From the NCBI GenBank assembly GCA_030280995.1, contig JASXTE010000017.1:11184498-11248497 (forward strand): a DNA stretch of 64,000 nucleotides, written 5' to 3'. Position numbers and translations under genes: made by a program. This DNA is from Hemileia vastatrix (Eukaryota > Basidiomycota > Pucciniomycetes > Pucciniales > Zaghouaniaceae). Every line of letters begins with the position of its first letter. Positions within the stretch are counted from its first letter, which is position 1. Shown in pieces: positions 1 to 12,558 of the stretch. The notes under the pieces are model-generated. The model did not search any database. It saw only the letters and a list, made by a program, of their open reading frames with translations, and was not told the origin of the DNA.

Positions 1-679
1 TAATTTTTAGTATATTTTAAGGTGTAAGGTGTTTTCTATTGTTTTCTGGTTTTTTAGTTGTTTTTAGTAGTTTTCTGGCTTCAGGCAGTCTTCCCACCTC
101 TACTGTAGCATGCTGGGGAGCTCTTCTAGAGAATTTTTATGCAAGTTGGCTGGCAGAAACACCAAATTAGTTTCTGTAGCATAGATTTTTAGATGTGGGT
201 CTGTGTGCACATACTGAATAAGACATTTTGTGTCAACCTTAATTATCATAGAGCAATCTGGTAATTAGATCACTGTTTCTTGCTCTGTTTTCACTGTTTT
301 TTGGCTACAATTGGCTGGGTTTTTTGCAAGGTGAGTTCTTCATTTAACTCTACTTTGGAAACTGGTTTCTATGGTGTAGCTTTGCAACCTGCATCAAGTA
401 TTATTACTTTTTTATGTGCAACAAGTGCACAGTGTTTTGGTTTTCAGGTATGAATCTTTCTGCATTTCATGTTTTCTTTTGTCTGTAGTCTGTCTAGGCT
501 ACTTTCTTGACTTTTTAAGCATTCAAGAAGCTTTTAGAAGGTGTAAAGTAACAGTCTCCAATTTGCTGTAGCAAATTAATCTCACCTGGTGTTTCTCAAA
601 GGGACAGGGGATTCTCTCTCTGGTTTTTCTCCAACTTCCTTGTTCAACGCCTATAGATAGTACTATAGGATTTTCTACA
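1..679 (+). repeat. GA1 5' LTR, 3' portion
   Basis: This aligns with the 3' part of the LTR at 12559-13738, sharing the stretches around the cttctaga, caacctgcatcaagtatta and tactatagga motifs. It ends in the canonical CA at 678-679, 4 nt before the primer binding site. The start of the LTR lies outside the window. Confidence 0.85.
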
Positions 680-683
680 TTTC

Positions 684-700
684 TTGGGCCCAATGTGGGG
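684..700 (+). other. GA1 primer binding site (degenerate)
   Basis: The sequence reads TTGGGCCCAATGTGGGG, four nt after the LTR end. GA2 has TGGCGCCCAACGTGGGG in the same place, the complement of a tRNA 3' end of lysine type. The GA1 copy has mutated. Confidence 0.75.
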
Positions 701-786
701 TGAGGATTTGTTAGCTTTTTGGATTTTTTGTTACTGTTGGTCTCTCTTCTTTGGTTTGAAATAGGGTTTCTGGATTCCATTAGACC

Positions 787-3088
787 ATGGCTTCTGGACC
801 CTCTTTCTTTAGTGTTGATAGTGGCACTTCTGGTACTACTGAGGATGTTAATCATCCTGTTTCTGTTAGGCCTTCTGCCATAATTAAGTCCTGGAAGGGG
901 CCTATTTTTATGGGGGTGGATGTGATGTTGTTTCTGGAGCTGTTTGAAGCTGCTGGGATTGTGGATGGTGCTTCTCACTTGGACATGGTGAAGCAAATCA
1001 TCTTCTACATTGGTGGCAAGGCTTTGGTTAAGGAGTTTTATGCTTTAGAGGGTTATAGAAGAAAGGATTGTAAAAATTTGTGTCTGCAGATGACAGAAAG
1101 TTGGGGATCTAGATACTCTATAGTGGATCTCAATATGATTGCAAGTGAATGGAAATCTTATGGTGGGGTGGTTAATCTTCACTCCTATTGGAAATTTCTG
1201 GCTAAGTTAGAGCTAGTGGTAGATTATTTGGTGGATATTCAGGAGATGGAAAGTACTGATTCTGCAAGGGAAATTCTTTGGTCTTCTCTGGAAAGAGAGT
1301 TCAGAATTAATGTGTTGAATGAGTTGGAAAAGAAGGCTAAAATGAAGGTTCTTGACAATGTAAGCCAGAAGTTTCCTTCCCTTTCTGTGGTGAAGGAGTT
1401 TGTGGAGGACCACTTCAAGCTAATGGCACTGGACCTTTTCCAAGAAGCTAGCACCAATTATGTTAGCAATTTCAGTGAAGCCTTTGCTGAAGATGTGAAA
1501 GATTTTAAGGAGGAAGAAAGAGAGTTTTAACAAGGGTACAGCTCCTGAGAAGGCTAAAGAGGTTGATCCAGTAGTGGAGTAGTTGAATGATCTGACAAAA
1601 TAGCTACATATTTTTGTTAAGGAGGCTCAGAATGTCAATAAGGCTCCTTCTCAGCCTAGGGACTTTGAAAGGAGGACTGGTAGAAGTGATCCTTGGGTCT
1701 GTTCTTACTGTAGCAGGAAGGTACACAAGTCCAATGACTGTTTTTCATTGAATTTAGATGTGTCTGAAGGGAAGGTGTAATATGGTGTGAAAATTTTTAA
1801 GTTCTCTTATGGTTCTTTTGTTAAGCCTAATGATGGTCAGGCTCTTGTGGACTTGGTGAGGAGGAGACATAATTTCAACTCAAGGAGGCCAAGGTTTGAA
1901 GAGTTACCTAATTAGGCTTTATCTTCTAATAAAGGTAGAGATGTGGACAGTCAAGTGGGGAATTCTTGGCTATTGTGTATGATGTGGAATCAGAAAAGGT
2001 GGGAAGGCCTAAGAGCAGCTCTCAGAACCAACCAAGGCCTAAGGCTTCAAAAGTGGATCCTAAGCTTAGTACAGCTATGAAGAAGTACAGAAAAGAGGAG
2101 CTGTATAAAATTCAGAAGGGTATGGCTGATATGGGCCCCCCTAATTTTGGAGCATTGGACATGAATGCTGAGCCAGTGCCTATGATGGTTGAATCTGACT
2201 CTGAGGAAGATGTCCTTTTGGAATCATTTCCAAAGCCTGCTGGAGTTAGATTTTCTGGTGAGGGACCTGGCTTAATTCCTGTTGAAGGTAAATCTTTTGG
2301 TAGTTCTGGTCCTCAAGAAGCCTCTAGGACCAAGGTAGTGAAGCCAAGGGCTTACTTTGAGAGGCCTGTTGTTTCTGGTCAAGTTAATGTTATGGACTCT
2401 GTATTGGATATGATGAATCAGGGACAGGTTTCTTCATTTATAGTGAGCTGTATGCTATTAGTACTGGGTTTTCTGATAGAAAAAAGATGTTTTTAACCAG
2501 GAGAAGGGTTTCTTCTGGGGAGGTTGAATACATATGTGATTCTGCTGAAAGGTTTTCTGAAGGGCTGAAAGCTCTTTTTTCTGATCCTCTGGATTATTTT
2601 AATGTCACTCTGAATGGTAGGGAGGCTAAGGCATTGGTGGATTCAGGCTCGCATATTAAACTGATTTATTTGTATGAGGACACTCATTTGGGTCTCCCCA
2701 TCAAGACTGTTATTGGTGGAAATTTAAGAGGAATTGGTGGTAAAATCTGAATTTTTCAAATTAGATGTTGGTGAATCCTCAGAGAAGGTTAATTTTTACA
2801 TTGCCAAGGGGGCAGTGAAAGCAGCTTTTGATGGACCATCCTCGATGGATTATCAAGCAAGAAATTGTTATCAGTTTGATGTGGGAATCAGTTTGGATTT
2901 GAATGTTGAAGATGAAAGAAGGCTTCACATTAGGTTATCATCCCCAGGAGAGGATGGTTGAGAGACCAGGCCTGGCCTGTCATCAATGTGCCAGTGTATG
3001 GATTGCTGCAGGAAAAGAAGAGAAGTGGGTGCTGCCTCTGGGTTTTTGGAGTGTGGCTCAGGCTCTGGTAGGATTCTGTCTTTTTTAG
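787..3088 (+). pseudogene. GA1 gag-protease remnant
   Basis: This is the degraded capsid/nucleocapsid plus protease gene. It starts at the ATG of MASGPSFF, the start used in GA2 and GA3. The first 247 codons are open (787-1530) and match the GA gag core (SWKGP, HLDMVKQIIFYIG, SYGG). After that, stops and frameshifts intervene. The zinc knuckle survives at about 1699-1741 as CSYCSRKVHKSNDC (C-x2-C-x4-H-x4-C). The protease motif ALVDSGS lies near 2631-2652. The end corresponds to the GA3 gag-pro stop, where a TAATG overlap leads into the next frame (about 3089-3093). Confidence 0.85.
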
Positions 3089-3333
3089 GATAATGAGGGC
3101 TGATCACTCTAGTACTACAACCACTTTCCAAGATGAGGAAATCCCAGGTTGTATTAGGTCATCTTCCTTGAAGATTTGCCAAGTGGATTTTCAACTTTCT
3201 CTTTTTAATGTTACTCTTCTCTGAAATTATTCTTCAAGTTTTTTATCAAGTCTCTGTTCTCTCTCAAGATTCTCAATTATTTTTTATTTAAGTTCAAGAA
3301 AGAAGATTGGTTACATATCTTTATTAAAAAATA

Positions 3334-4166
3334 TGAGGAAAAGCTTTGGAGTTGTGATATTGGGGTCTAGAAGTAAGTCCTCCCAACGGTGCACAGCTAG
3401 GGTTTCTTCTACACCTTTCAAAAAGATAACCTAGGCCACACCTGTGAGAATTGGGGAAACCCTTGGTTATTTGTTAGTTCTGAAGAAAACTCAAGAAAAG
3501 AGTAAAAAAATTTCAAGATAATTAAAAATAATCAACAAAAAAATCTGAAGATAATGAAGAAAGAAAATAAAATCAATTTTTGTGAAGATCAGGAAGATAA
3601 GCTCCTCCAGCATGAGGTAAACTGCATGATTTTAGTGGGCTTGATTCTAAAGATTGTCTAGGCCTCCAGCATGAAGATAAACTTCACTAGCTTAGAAGAT
3701 GTGATTCTGTGGATGAATCAAGATTTGAAGATTTGAAGATTTGGAAGATTTGAGTTAAGATGATGATGCAGATGTGAGGAAAATTTTTGGAGCGGTGAGA
3801 TTGGGGTCTAAAAGTAAGTCCTCCAAATTTTTCACTGATAGGGTTTCTTCTACACCTTTCAAAAACATTACCTTGGCCACACATGTGAGAAATGGGGAAA
3901 CTGTTAGTTTTTGCTCTAGGTATGGTAAGGAAGAATTCCTGAAGATTCCTCAAGTTGAAGGTGGAGCGGAAAAATATAAGGTGTCTTATAAAATTAGGCC
4001 TGTTAATGAGCCTATTCCTGTGAGTTTGACTCCTTTATTGTCAAGAGATCTGGACTGTACTCCTCTGGTGAAGAATCCTCCTGAGTTTGTGGAAACTGCT
4101 CAAGTGACTGAGGATAGGTTGAAAGTTGTTAATTTTGGTCCTGATGGATGGTTTTCTGATGAGTAA
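3334..4166 (+). pseudogene. GA1 pol linker remnant
   Basis: This matches the low-complexity linker between protease and RT in GA3. The block LGSKSKSS...RVSSTPFKNIT occurs twice (about 3350-3430 and 3790-3870), as in GA3. Between the blocks lies Lys/Glu-rich sequence with repeated (L)xHE-KL peptides, partly destroyed. The final ~90 codons (IRPVNEP, CTPLVKNPPEFVETAQVT, VVNFGPDGWFSDE) are well conserved. It ends in TAA where GA3 reads on (GA3 has glutamate codons there). Confidence 0.75.
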
Positions 4167-5706
4167 AAGAGGTTTTTGTTGCATTTTATTGTGCTCAGAG
4201 AAAAGGATGTGGCATTTATAAAGGAGGAAAGGGAGGTGTTGAAACACTCTTATGGGGAACCTTACTTGATTCCTGTGGTTTTTCATGAACCTTGGCAAAT
4301 AAATCCTATTTAAATTCCGGCTGGTATCAGAGATGATTTTGTAGAGATTGTCAGGGAAAGATCTGGACTTGGTTATGTCAAATTCAACATCCAGTTTTCC
4401 AAATCCTGGCTTCTGTGTGAAGAAGCAAAATAGGAAGTTAAGAATGGTACATGATGATAGAGTCATGTATAGAGTCACTATCAAAGATGCTGGTATGCTT
4501 CAAAGTGCAGAGGATTTTGTTGAAGCTTTTTCTGCAAGAGTGTGTTATGGTTTGGGTGATGTTATGGGTGTTTATGATTAGAGGGAACTTCATGTGGATT
4601 CAAGGACTCTCACAAGGTTGCCTCAAGGAGCAAAAATTCAGTGGTAGTTTATCAAGCACAAATGGCTTGGATTTTGCAGGATGAGGTTCATACTCATGCT
4701 GTAATTTTTTATTAATGATGGTAGAATCAAAGGACTATCCACTGACTATGGGAATGAGGTTTTGAAAGAAAATCCTGGTATCAGGAGGTTTGAAATATAC
4801 ATTAACTCTAGAGAGGGTGTTGTTTAGGATTGAAGAGGCTGGTTTGACCATATCTTGGTCAAAATTTTGTTGTTGTGTTCCTGCTTTGGAAATTCTGGGT
4901 CATGTGGTGTGTTAAGAGGGAAGTATTATGTCAAAGTAGAAAATTAATAAAATCCAGTCATGGACAAGACCTAAAAATACTACTGAAGTCAGGGGATTTT
5001 TTGAAATGTGTGTGTATGTCAGGATTTTTATTAAGGATTTTTATTTGTTGGTTTCACCTTTAAGGAAGCTGATGAGAAAGTATTCAGAATGTGAATGGAG
5101 TGAAGAGTGTGAAAATACTTTTCAGAAGTTGAAAAAGGTGGTAGGTGAAGATATTATTCTTCACAAGTTGGATTATGGTATTGGTGCTGGAAAAATATAT
5201 CTGGAAGTGGACTAAAGCTATATTGCTGCTGGTGCTGTTTTGTCTTAGGAAGATAAAACTGGGAGGGTCAGGCCAGTAAGGTATGAGTCAGTGGTGTTTA
5301 ATAAGGTGAAATATAGGTATTCTCAGCCTATTTTGGAATTGTGTGGGGTAGCTAAAATCTTGAAGAATCTACAGTTTTTTTTGAGGGGGCAGAAGTTTGA
5401 GCTGCGGGTGGATGCATAATCTTTGGTTCATATGATCAATACACCTAGTCTTCCAAATGCTCCAATGAGTAGGTGGGTGGCATTTATTCAACATTTTTCT
5501 TTTGACCTGGTTCACAAGCCAGGCAAAACTTTTACTATGCCTGATAGGTTGTCAAGGAGGCCACCTACAGATAAAGATTATGGTTCTGAAGAGTTTTTTG
5601 GAGATGTTCTAGTGGTTAGGGCCAGCACAAAAGATGCTGAAGATTTTTCTATCCTCCCCCATGAGTTTAAACTGGCTGGTGATAATTGTGTTTCTGATGA
5701 AGTTTA
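4167..5706 (+). pseudogene. GA1 reverse transcriptase-RNase H remnant
   Basis: Fragments of RT are recognisable: PIPAG.RDDFVEIV, VFC.KKQN.KL, AEDFVEAF, VCYGLGD and MGVYD, followed by YG-equivalents of the palm and thumb. RNase H follows (IYLEVD, QP.LELCGVAKIL, MINTPSLPNAPM.RWVAFIQHF) and ends in the GA-specific tail of HE-KL peptides. There are many stops and frameshifts, and several bases are missing in the DRELHMDSRPL region. It cannot encode an active enzyme. Confidence 0.8.
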
Positions 5707-7222
5707 GACCTCCCCCCAGAGTTTAAACTGGATGAATCTGATCTTAATTCTGGTTATCAAGAAGTTTTTATTGATGAAAAAGAGGCTGTTTTTTGGAATT
5801 GCTCAAATTTATAAAATGGTGTTTTTTTTGATACACTGGATTCTCAAAAAATTTAGTGGAAAGAGATCAAAGTGCTAAAATTTAAATATTGGTGTACTGA
5901 ATGGGCTGGTCAATGGACCCATGTTTATACTGGTGATTTTGATGACAGGATTGTACCCTTGGATGTTATTTTGTTAGATTTTGAAGATGAGACCTTGGGT
6001 CAGTCTGGGTTTTATTTTTTATGGTGGAATATCTGTTGACTTTGGAGAGGCCATATAGTTTTAATGATGATACTTGCTGGCTTTTATGTGTCAGAGAGAA
6101 GGTTGATGAGGAGAGGGCATTTAAATTCTAAGGTTGTGGTGACTCAGAGGGAGGGTTAAGAGGTGGTGTTGAAGTCTTTGTATGAATACCTTGGTCATGG
6201 AGTCTTTGGGAAGACTAACAGAAGAGTAGCAGACAGATTTTGGTGGCCTGCTATGGAGTTAGCTGTGCAGGGTTGTGTCGAATATTGTGAAGAATTTCAA
6301 AGAAGAAGTTAACTGAAACCAAAAGAAATTGGTCATGCTACTGGTGCATCAACTGTGTTTGAAAGAGTCAGTCTGGATGTTTTCCATATTAAACAGGGGA
6401 GCTATAAATATTTGGTTGTTGCAAGGGATGATTTGTCTGGTTGGGTTGTGGCTGTTCCTCTGGCTAATTTGACTGCTAAAATGTGGAAGAGTTTTTGAAG
6501 AAGGAATGGGTTTATAGATATGGATTAATGAAGTTTGTAACTGTTGATGATGGTCCAGAGTTTGGAGCTGAATTCAAAGAAGCTGTGGCTACCATTGTTT
6601 CTAAAGCTAGAGTGGTTGTGCCATATTATTCTGTTGCTGAAGGCATGGTTGAAGGAGGTCATCAAGTTATAAAGAATGCTTTGGTGAGAATGTGTGGAGG
6701 CATTATTTATCTTTGGTGTTGTTTTCTTATAGGTTCACTGTGAAAAGAACAACTGGCTATTCTCCTTATGAGTTAATTTTTGCACAGAAAGCAGTTTTAC
6801 CAGTGGACTTGGAAGTTGTTCCTTATCTTGGAATTGATTGGGATGAGGTGCACTCAACAGAATATTTTCTCTGTGCTAGGATAAAACAGTTGGAATGTAA
6901 AGAAGAATTTCAGGAGAAGGAATACTCTAGAATGATGAAGATTGGAAATTAATCAGTCAGATACTGTGACAAGAAGTTGGATCATAGTCTCAGGAATCCC
7001 TTAAAGATTGGTTTTTTGGTGCTAATTTATAATAGAAGTTTGAAGAGTCAGTGGAGAAAAATGTTTTGTGACAGATGGAATGGACCTTACAGAATCAGAT
7101 CTTAGGTATCTGGAGGCTCTTATGTCTCGAAAGAGTTGGATGCTGCTGTATTAAAGAAAAGAGTGGCTGCAGATCAGTTGAAGAGGTTCTATCCTAGAGG
7201 CACAAGATTTGAAGAAGACTGA
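5707..7222 (+). pseudogene. GA1 integrase remnant
   Basis: This matches the GA3 integrase. The zinc-binding region is seen near 6180-6310, where YCEEFQRRS replaces the ancestral C-x2-C. The catalytic core fragment at 6483-6743 includes VTVDDGPEFG and the glutamate region AEGMVEGGHQ, in which the arginine after the catalytic glutamate position is altered. The C-terminal GPY/F-type module is at about 7070-7200 (WNGPYRIRS). A deletion near 6690-6740 removes the loop found in GA3. Confidence 0.8.
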
Positions 7223-8541
7223 CTCCACAATAAGTATAAATTATGGAAAATTCCGTTAATTTTGAATTTTTGGTTGCTACAGAGCATTTTTTGTGTTGGA
7301 AGCTTTTTATTAGAGGTACCCATGGGCGGGGCTCTATATTTGATCTTTGAAAGCATAAGGGTAACTTATGGGCTGGCTTCTCTATTAACAGCTACCTCAG
7401 ATTTTCTGTTTCCAACCCCTTCTTTTAATTTGGTTGAACCCCAGTATTTGTTTCTCTTAACAGGTTTTATAGTCCTCTATGAATTTAAACTTGATTTATC
7501 TTTTTCATTCAAGTGCTGGACTCTTTATTTTTGATGGTTCTTTTATTTATTATGTTGGATGTTGTTTATTTTAGAAGGTACCCAGGGGGGGCTTCTAGAT
7601 TATATTTTGGAAAGTGTGAGGGTAACTGATGAGCTGGCTGCTCTGTATAAAAGTTACCCTGGAATGTCTGTTTCAAGTCTTTTGTTTGTCCTAGTTGAAT
7701 TCCATTTCTTTTTTTGGCATTCAGGCTTTTTAGTCCTCTATGAAATTAAACTGGCATGGACTGTTTCCTTAATCTTTGGTTTCTTTGGAAGGGTGGTGGA
7801 TCACTGGTGGGCTCCCATCATTTTTACTTATTGGAGGGAGCCCACCCAGTGATATTTTTACTGGGCTGGACTTGACCATGTATTTATCTTATTTCTTATT
7901 TTATGCTATGTGTTTATGGATGTGGTTTTAGATAATTTTCTTTTTTTCTCTTTTTTTTCTTTTAATTTTTTATGGGAGCTTACTAGATAAAAAGGTGGAA
8001 AATTACAAAAATTAAAATTATATGGTGTCACTACATCAAGGTCACCTGGTTGTGGGCTAGCATTGGTGGGGAAAGGCTCATCAATTGGCTGGGAAATGCT
8101 ATTTTTCTATTTATTATTTTTATTATTATTATTATTACTTATCATTTTCTCTTATTTTTTGTTTATTTTTCATTTTCAGGATTATTTATATTTTATTTCA
8201 GTTCAAAATTACTCCAAAATTATTTAAAGGTTTATCCACATCAAGGTGCACTTGGATGTGGGTAAGGTATCAGGCGATAAGCTCATCAATTGGCTGGGGA
8301 ATACTATTTTTATTATTTATTTATTTCATTTTATTATCATTCATGTATTTTCTCAGTTTGCATATTTTTTGGGTATTATAGTTTTAATTCTTTTCATTTT
8401 TTTTTAGTATGTTAGTAGTTATAGGTAGTAATCAGTACTTTCAATAATAATAATAAAAATTTGAGCTGATAATTATTAATTGTTTTTGTTATTTATTAAT
8501 TTATATATTTTATTTTCTTTTCTTTTTTCAATAATTTAATT
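7223..8541. repeat. GA1 non-coding zone with conserved stem-loops
   Basis: No credible gene is present. The zone matches the GA3 interval 23345-24592 and holds the same ordered elements: two GGTAACTGATGAGCTGGCTGCTC hairpin modules (near 7365-7407 and 7619-7660), a large stem-loop (7800-7853), and two CCACATC-GATGTGG modules (8028-8093 and 8236-8300). Short hydrophobic open frames arise from T-rich sequence and have no conserved counterpart. Confidence 0.7.
7800..7853. other. Conserved 54-bp stem-loop, GA1
   Basis: Inverted arms of 17-18 nt (ATCACTGGTGGGCTCCC and GGGAGCCCACCCAGTGAT, one bulge) flank an ~18-nt loop. The GA3 counterpart at 23962-24015 differs at only two positions. Those two bases pair with each other, so G-C in one copy is replaced by A-T in the other. 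Confidence 0.75.
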
Positions 8542-10059
8542 TCAGCAAGAAGAAGCTTCTGGAGTTTGGTTAGGATTGTTTTGATGTTTTTTTTTGTGTT
8601 TTTGTTAGGGTTGGTGGGTGCACTGTGTTCTTTAAAGTGCATTCTTCCCAAAATGTGGTATGGGTTGAAATTTTCTGGAACCGGTTTGGGAGGTAGTTTG
8701 TGGGAAGAAGGAGAAGAGGCTGGAATAGAATTTTGGAAGGTGTGCTAGATGATTCTTGACATCTTCTGATGGTCATCCAGAAGTTGCTTTCTCAGGGTCT
8801 TTTAAACTCCTTCAATGGTCCATGAAGAGCAAAAGCCTTTATCATGTTCAAACACATGATTCTTAGGTTTTTCTTTATATCCTAATAATACAGGGTTAAA
8901 AAAGTTTCAAGAGGTTGGCCAACTCTAATAGTATTTTCATGAGAAGAAGTGCCATCAAAACAAGAAGAATTTTACTCTGGAGTTCTTTTTTTGTTGATGA
9001 AAATATCATGGTACTTACAGATGGGAAGTTTTTCAAAATTGTAAGATGTAGGGATTTGGACTTTTATAGGAATGGAAATGTGTGTGGTTGGAGGATCAGC
9101 CAGAGATAAATATGGGTTGTATTGATCTTCTTTCATTGGGTGCTGAGAAGGTGAAATGGGATGGATCTTTTTCTGGGGCCTAGCTGGAGAAGGAGATTTG
9201 TTGTTGTTGTTTTTTTATTCATATTATGCTCATTTGGATTGGTTGCTAGTGCTGGAGAACCAAAGTTGTTGTAGGATGGGGCAGGGAAGGTGATCTAGGG
9301 GCTGATTGTTGTCTTCTGAATAAAATTCTTGAAGTAATTTCACTGGCAGAAGAATAGTTGGCAGGAAGAGGAGAGGTGTAGTTTTTTCTTCTAGATGGAG
9401 AAGGTAATTTTTGGTTTGTAGCAGTTTTGGGAGTTCTGATTCTTTCTTGGGGAGCTCAAGCAGGTCTTCTGGAAGTTTGCAAAGTTTTGGAATTATTGGA
9501 CATTGAAATTTCTGTTTGCATTGCTCTGGGAGCACTAGGAGGTTGTAGCGTAGAAGTGTTGTTGTTTGTTGGGTTAAATTTGGAAGTTTTGAGCCTGATT
9601 TTTGCTTCCTAGTGAGGCAGGCAGGCAGCCTGGAGGTGGTCTAGAAGCCTATGAGTTAATGTTGAAGCATTTGTAGCTGGATTTGCAGAGGTAAAATCAG
9701 ATGTTTGGGAAGGTAAAGCTTCCCTTTTAGTGAGTGTTCTGGGGACTGATTTCCTGGAGTTTCTTGAAGGAGAAGAAGATAAAGAAGAGGCTGGACCTAC
9801 TTCTGGGGATCTAGTAGGGGATCTGGAGATGTATTTGTGGGAAGGTGAAGGTTAAGGTAGAGAGTAATTGGAATCTCTATCACATCTTTTCTTTTTTGAG
9901 TTACAAGAGTCACAAGCCCTTTTGTATAGTTTGGTTCCTGGAGTTGGTAGAATAAAAGTGCAGGGTCTGCACATGTGGATGCACTGTTTGAAAGCATAGT
10001 CCTCCGGAGCAGTGAAGCAAGGAGGAGTTGATGGGTCAAATTCAGGGGATCTTTCAGCC
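8542..10059 (-). pseudogene. GA1 antisense gene B remnant (zinc-binding protein)
   Basis: This is read on the - strand, opposite to pol, and matches GA3 gene B. The cysteine module lies near 9870-10005: it retains CIHMCRPC, and the second half is intact as CDSCNSKKKRC (C-x2-C-x6-C), whereas GA3 has lost one cysteine there. The first cysteine is phenylalanine here. The donor site GTAAGTACC of the intron is kept (about 9014-9022), but the acceptor region reads TTTTG instead of CCTAG. The start codon is broken because unrelated sequence joins exactly there (10060). Stops occur soon after the cysteine module. Confidence 0.7.
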
Positions 10060-11240
10060 TAGATATCCCTAGTACTGAGTATTTCTTATACTTAAAATAA
10101 GATAACCTTAAGTTCATTAAGCTTATATCATAAAAATAAGGTTAAAATAATAATATATATGATTATATTACATATATATATAATTATTACTCTATTATAT
10201 AAATTATAGTAGTTTAAATAGCTTATCCATAGCCTAATAATACTTATTAAGGTGTTAATGGAGTCATAATATACTTATCTTAAGTGATATTAAGTAATTA
10301 TTGACATACATAAGCTTATATGTATACATAAATCTCATATTCAGTGAAATATGTAGTATATTATGTATATTTAGGTATATAAGTGGGTTTTAACCTTTTA
10401 ATAGCCTATAAAATTTGTTTTTCTCCTTATTTTAGGTCATATGGATGTATTCAGTGGACTCACAACGCCTAAAGAAGCATATATATCTATTTCAGGCGCA
10501 TAAACTCAGTTTGGACAACTTAATTTGTTTCCTTGGATGGATATTCACGGATTTATGAGTTGGGAGGTCATTTCTGGGTTAATATGGTTGCTTGGGGATG
10601 TTATTGGGGGCTTGGACATTTCATTTGTTTCTTTATATGCTTTGGGTTTCATTTTATTCCTTTTTGGATTAGTTATTTTACCTGTTTCTTTATGGTATCC
10701 ACTTTTATCTGGATTTTCTATTTATGGTATGGGTCTGTGTTATCATTAATTGTGATGGAGGGTCCTTACTGAAGGTCTGGGTGTTGAATCTGCTTGAAGT
10801 GGACGCCATGGGTAGGTGATGGGCCCTCACAGTGCTGTAATTGCTGGGGATAGCAGTGACATCATCTGGATTGAAGGTCTGTGCACTCCAGTCGATTTTG
10901 GTATAAGTAAGGGAGGATTTTGACGCTTATCGGACATCATTCACATACTACAATTCAAAAAAACACTAAAATACAATTATTAGCATTTAGAAATATATTA
11001 TAAAGCCATTATAAATTGATATTATCTTTATATAAGCTATAAACTATATTTTATTCATCTATTTTCCACCACTAGCACGCATTTAAATCCAAGTATTGTG
11101 AGTTTTATTTGAGTATAACTATTTTATTAGTCTTCCCCTGAGTTTTAAACACTAGATCATTTATCAATAAGTAGTAGGACCATAAATAAATACTATTATA
11201 TCATACTTAAATACTAGATACACTGACAGAATCCAAGATT
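10060..11240. other. ~1.2-kb insertion of unknown nature in GA1
   Basis: GA3 has nothing equivalent between gene B and the start of the repeat zone. The sequence is AT-rich and contains no convincing gene. Homology to GA3 stops at the gene B start codon and resumes around ATTATCTGTGG. I find no clear terminal repeats or target duplication, so the element type is unknown. Confidence 0.5.
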
Positions 11241-11399
11241 TACCATTATCTGTGGTGGAACTAGAAAAAAGAAGAAAGAGATAAGAAGAAAAATTGTTAT
11301 CAGTGATTAGTAGAAGATGAAGGGATGTGGAAGTACAAAAATTTAATGTGGGCATGTATGCATGAGAGTAGGTGTATATTCTTATTCAAAAATGCTGTA

Positions 11400-11800
11400 G
11401 TAGATCAAGACTTTAAAGTGATAAAGCTGTTAGTCCATCAAGACTTTGAACTGAAAATACTGTTAGTCCCCCAAGACTATAAACTGAGGATTGGTGATGG
11501 GTGAGTCCTTCAGGACTATAAAATGATAGTTTGGTATGATAATTGGGCAGAGGGAATCTAATGGGAGAGTCTCTGAATTTAGTTAAGACAAGTGTGGGGG
11601 TAGCTGATGAGCTGGCTGCTCGGTAGAGCAGTTACCCCAGAATGTTAGTTTGTTTCTTTGAGTTTTTAATGGTTTGATCTCTGGGTATGTTATTTTTATT
11701 TAGGTTTTGAGTACCCCAAGACTATAAACTGCGGTTTTTGAGTCCCCCAAGACTATTTAATGAGGGCTGTTAGTCCCCCAAGACTTTAAACTGAGGGATG
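11400..11800. repeat. GA1 cluster of ~22-nt AGTCC..AAACTG repeats
   Basis: At least six degenerate copies of AGTCCCCCAAGACTTTAAAC occur, for example near 11430, 11466, 11503, 11710, 11735 and 11772. A GGGGTAGCTG...CAGTTACCCC hairpin lies at 11596-11638. This corresponds to the richer cluster at 21025-21650 in GA3. Confidence 0.75.
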
Positions 11801-11871
11801 TTTTTATGTTGGCTGCATTAAGAAAGTCTGGAAAGTGGTAAAAAAATTTATTTCTAAGTCAAGAATTTCAG

Positions 11872-12508
11872 TCAAGAATCAAATTCTAGAAGAGAATCAA
11901 GAGATGAAACAAATTGTATAGCATTAGCTTTGAGCTGGTGGATGAGGTGTCTTCTATTCTCAATTTCCTGTAGATCTTTAGCAGGAGTGGATTGGAAGTA
12001 TTTTAGTAGGAAATTTTTTTGTTGAGAAGAGTGTTGCTGAAATTTTTCCTTAATGGTGGGAAAATGATTGGGTGTTGGTGTTTCAATGGTTCCCACATTC
12101 TCATCATCTCTCTCTGGATGGGGATAAACTGGAAAGTCATCAGTTTTAAATTCAGTATGGAGAAAAATTGGTTTTACCATCTGAAGGAACAGGTATGGTG
12201 GAAATAGTGTTTGTAATGGTGTTGGTACTCTTTTTGGAGGGGTGTATTTTGTTGATTGATCTGGGTATCAGGATGGAAGGCCTAGATCTTTTGGTTCTGT
12301 TAGATGATGGACTAGGTTGAGGTGTAGATGAAGTTGATGAAGAGGATGAGGGACCAGGCCTGTAGCAAGATTTCTTTCTGGAATAGCAGGCATCACAAGC
12401 AGTTCTGTATGGATGAGCTGGAGGTGTTATGGTACAGTTAAGGTTATGGTCAATACAGTATTGACAGGGACCTGTCTCATGGCTTTATTTTGAAAATTGT
12501 TTGAACAT
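11872..12508 (-). pseudogene. GA1 antisense gene A remnant (zinc-binding protein)
   Basis: This is the - strand counterpart of GA3 gene A. The ATG at 12506-12508 has the same CACC context as in GA3, but an in-frame TAA follows within a few codons. The cysteine module is partly kept (C.YCIDHNL.C, then TACDACYSRKKSC-like). The intron is conserved in position: donor GTAAAAC at 12177, acceptor CCAG ending at 12129, 49 bp. Exon 2 keeps the conserved KFQQHSSQQK and YFQSTPAKD...IENRRHLIHQ region. Confidence 0.7.
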
Positions 12509-12548
12509 GGTGCTTGTTGAAGTATGAAGATTATGGAAATTCTTAATT

Positions 12549-12558
12549 GGATGGAGTA
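12549..12558 (+). other. GA1 polypurine tract (degenerate)
   Basis: The sequence GGATGGAGTA lies directly before the 3' LTR. GA3 has GGAGGGAGGA in the same place. This tract is the expected plus-strand primer. Confidence 0.6.

Noticed and set aside
7262..8381. Hydrophobic open frames after GA1 integrase that could suggest an env-like membrane protein.
   Set aside because: They come from T-rich sequence, are not conserved as frames in GA3, and overlap the structured non-coding modules.
10076..11228. GA1-specific insert read as a solo LTR (TG...CA ends).
   Set aside because: The candidate flanks (AGTAC and GAATC) do not match and no second copy is in the window.
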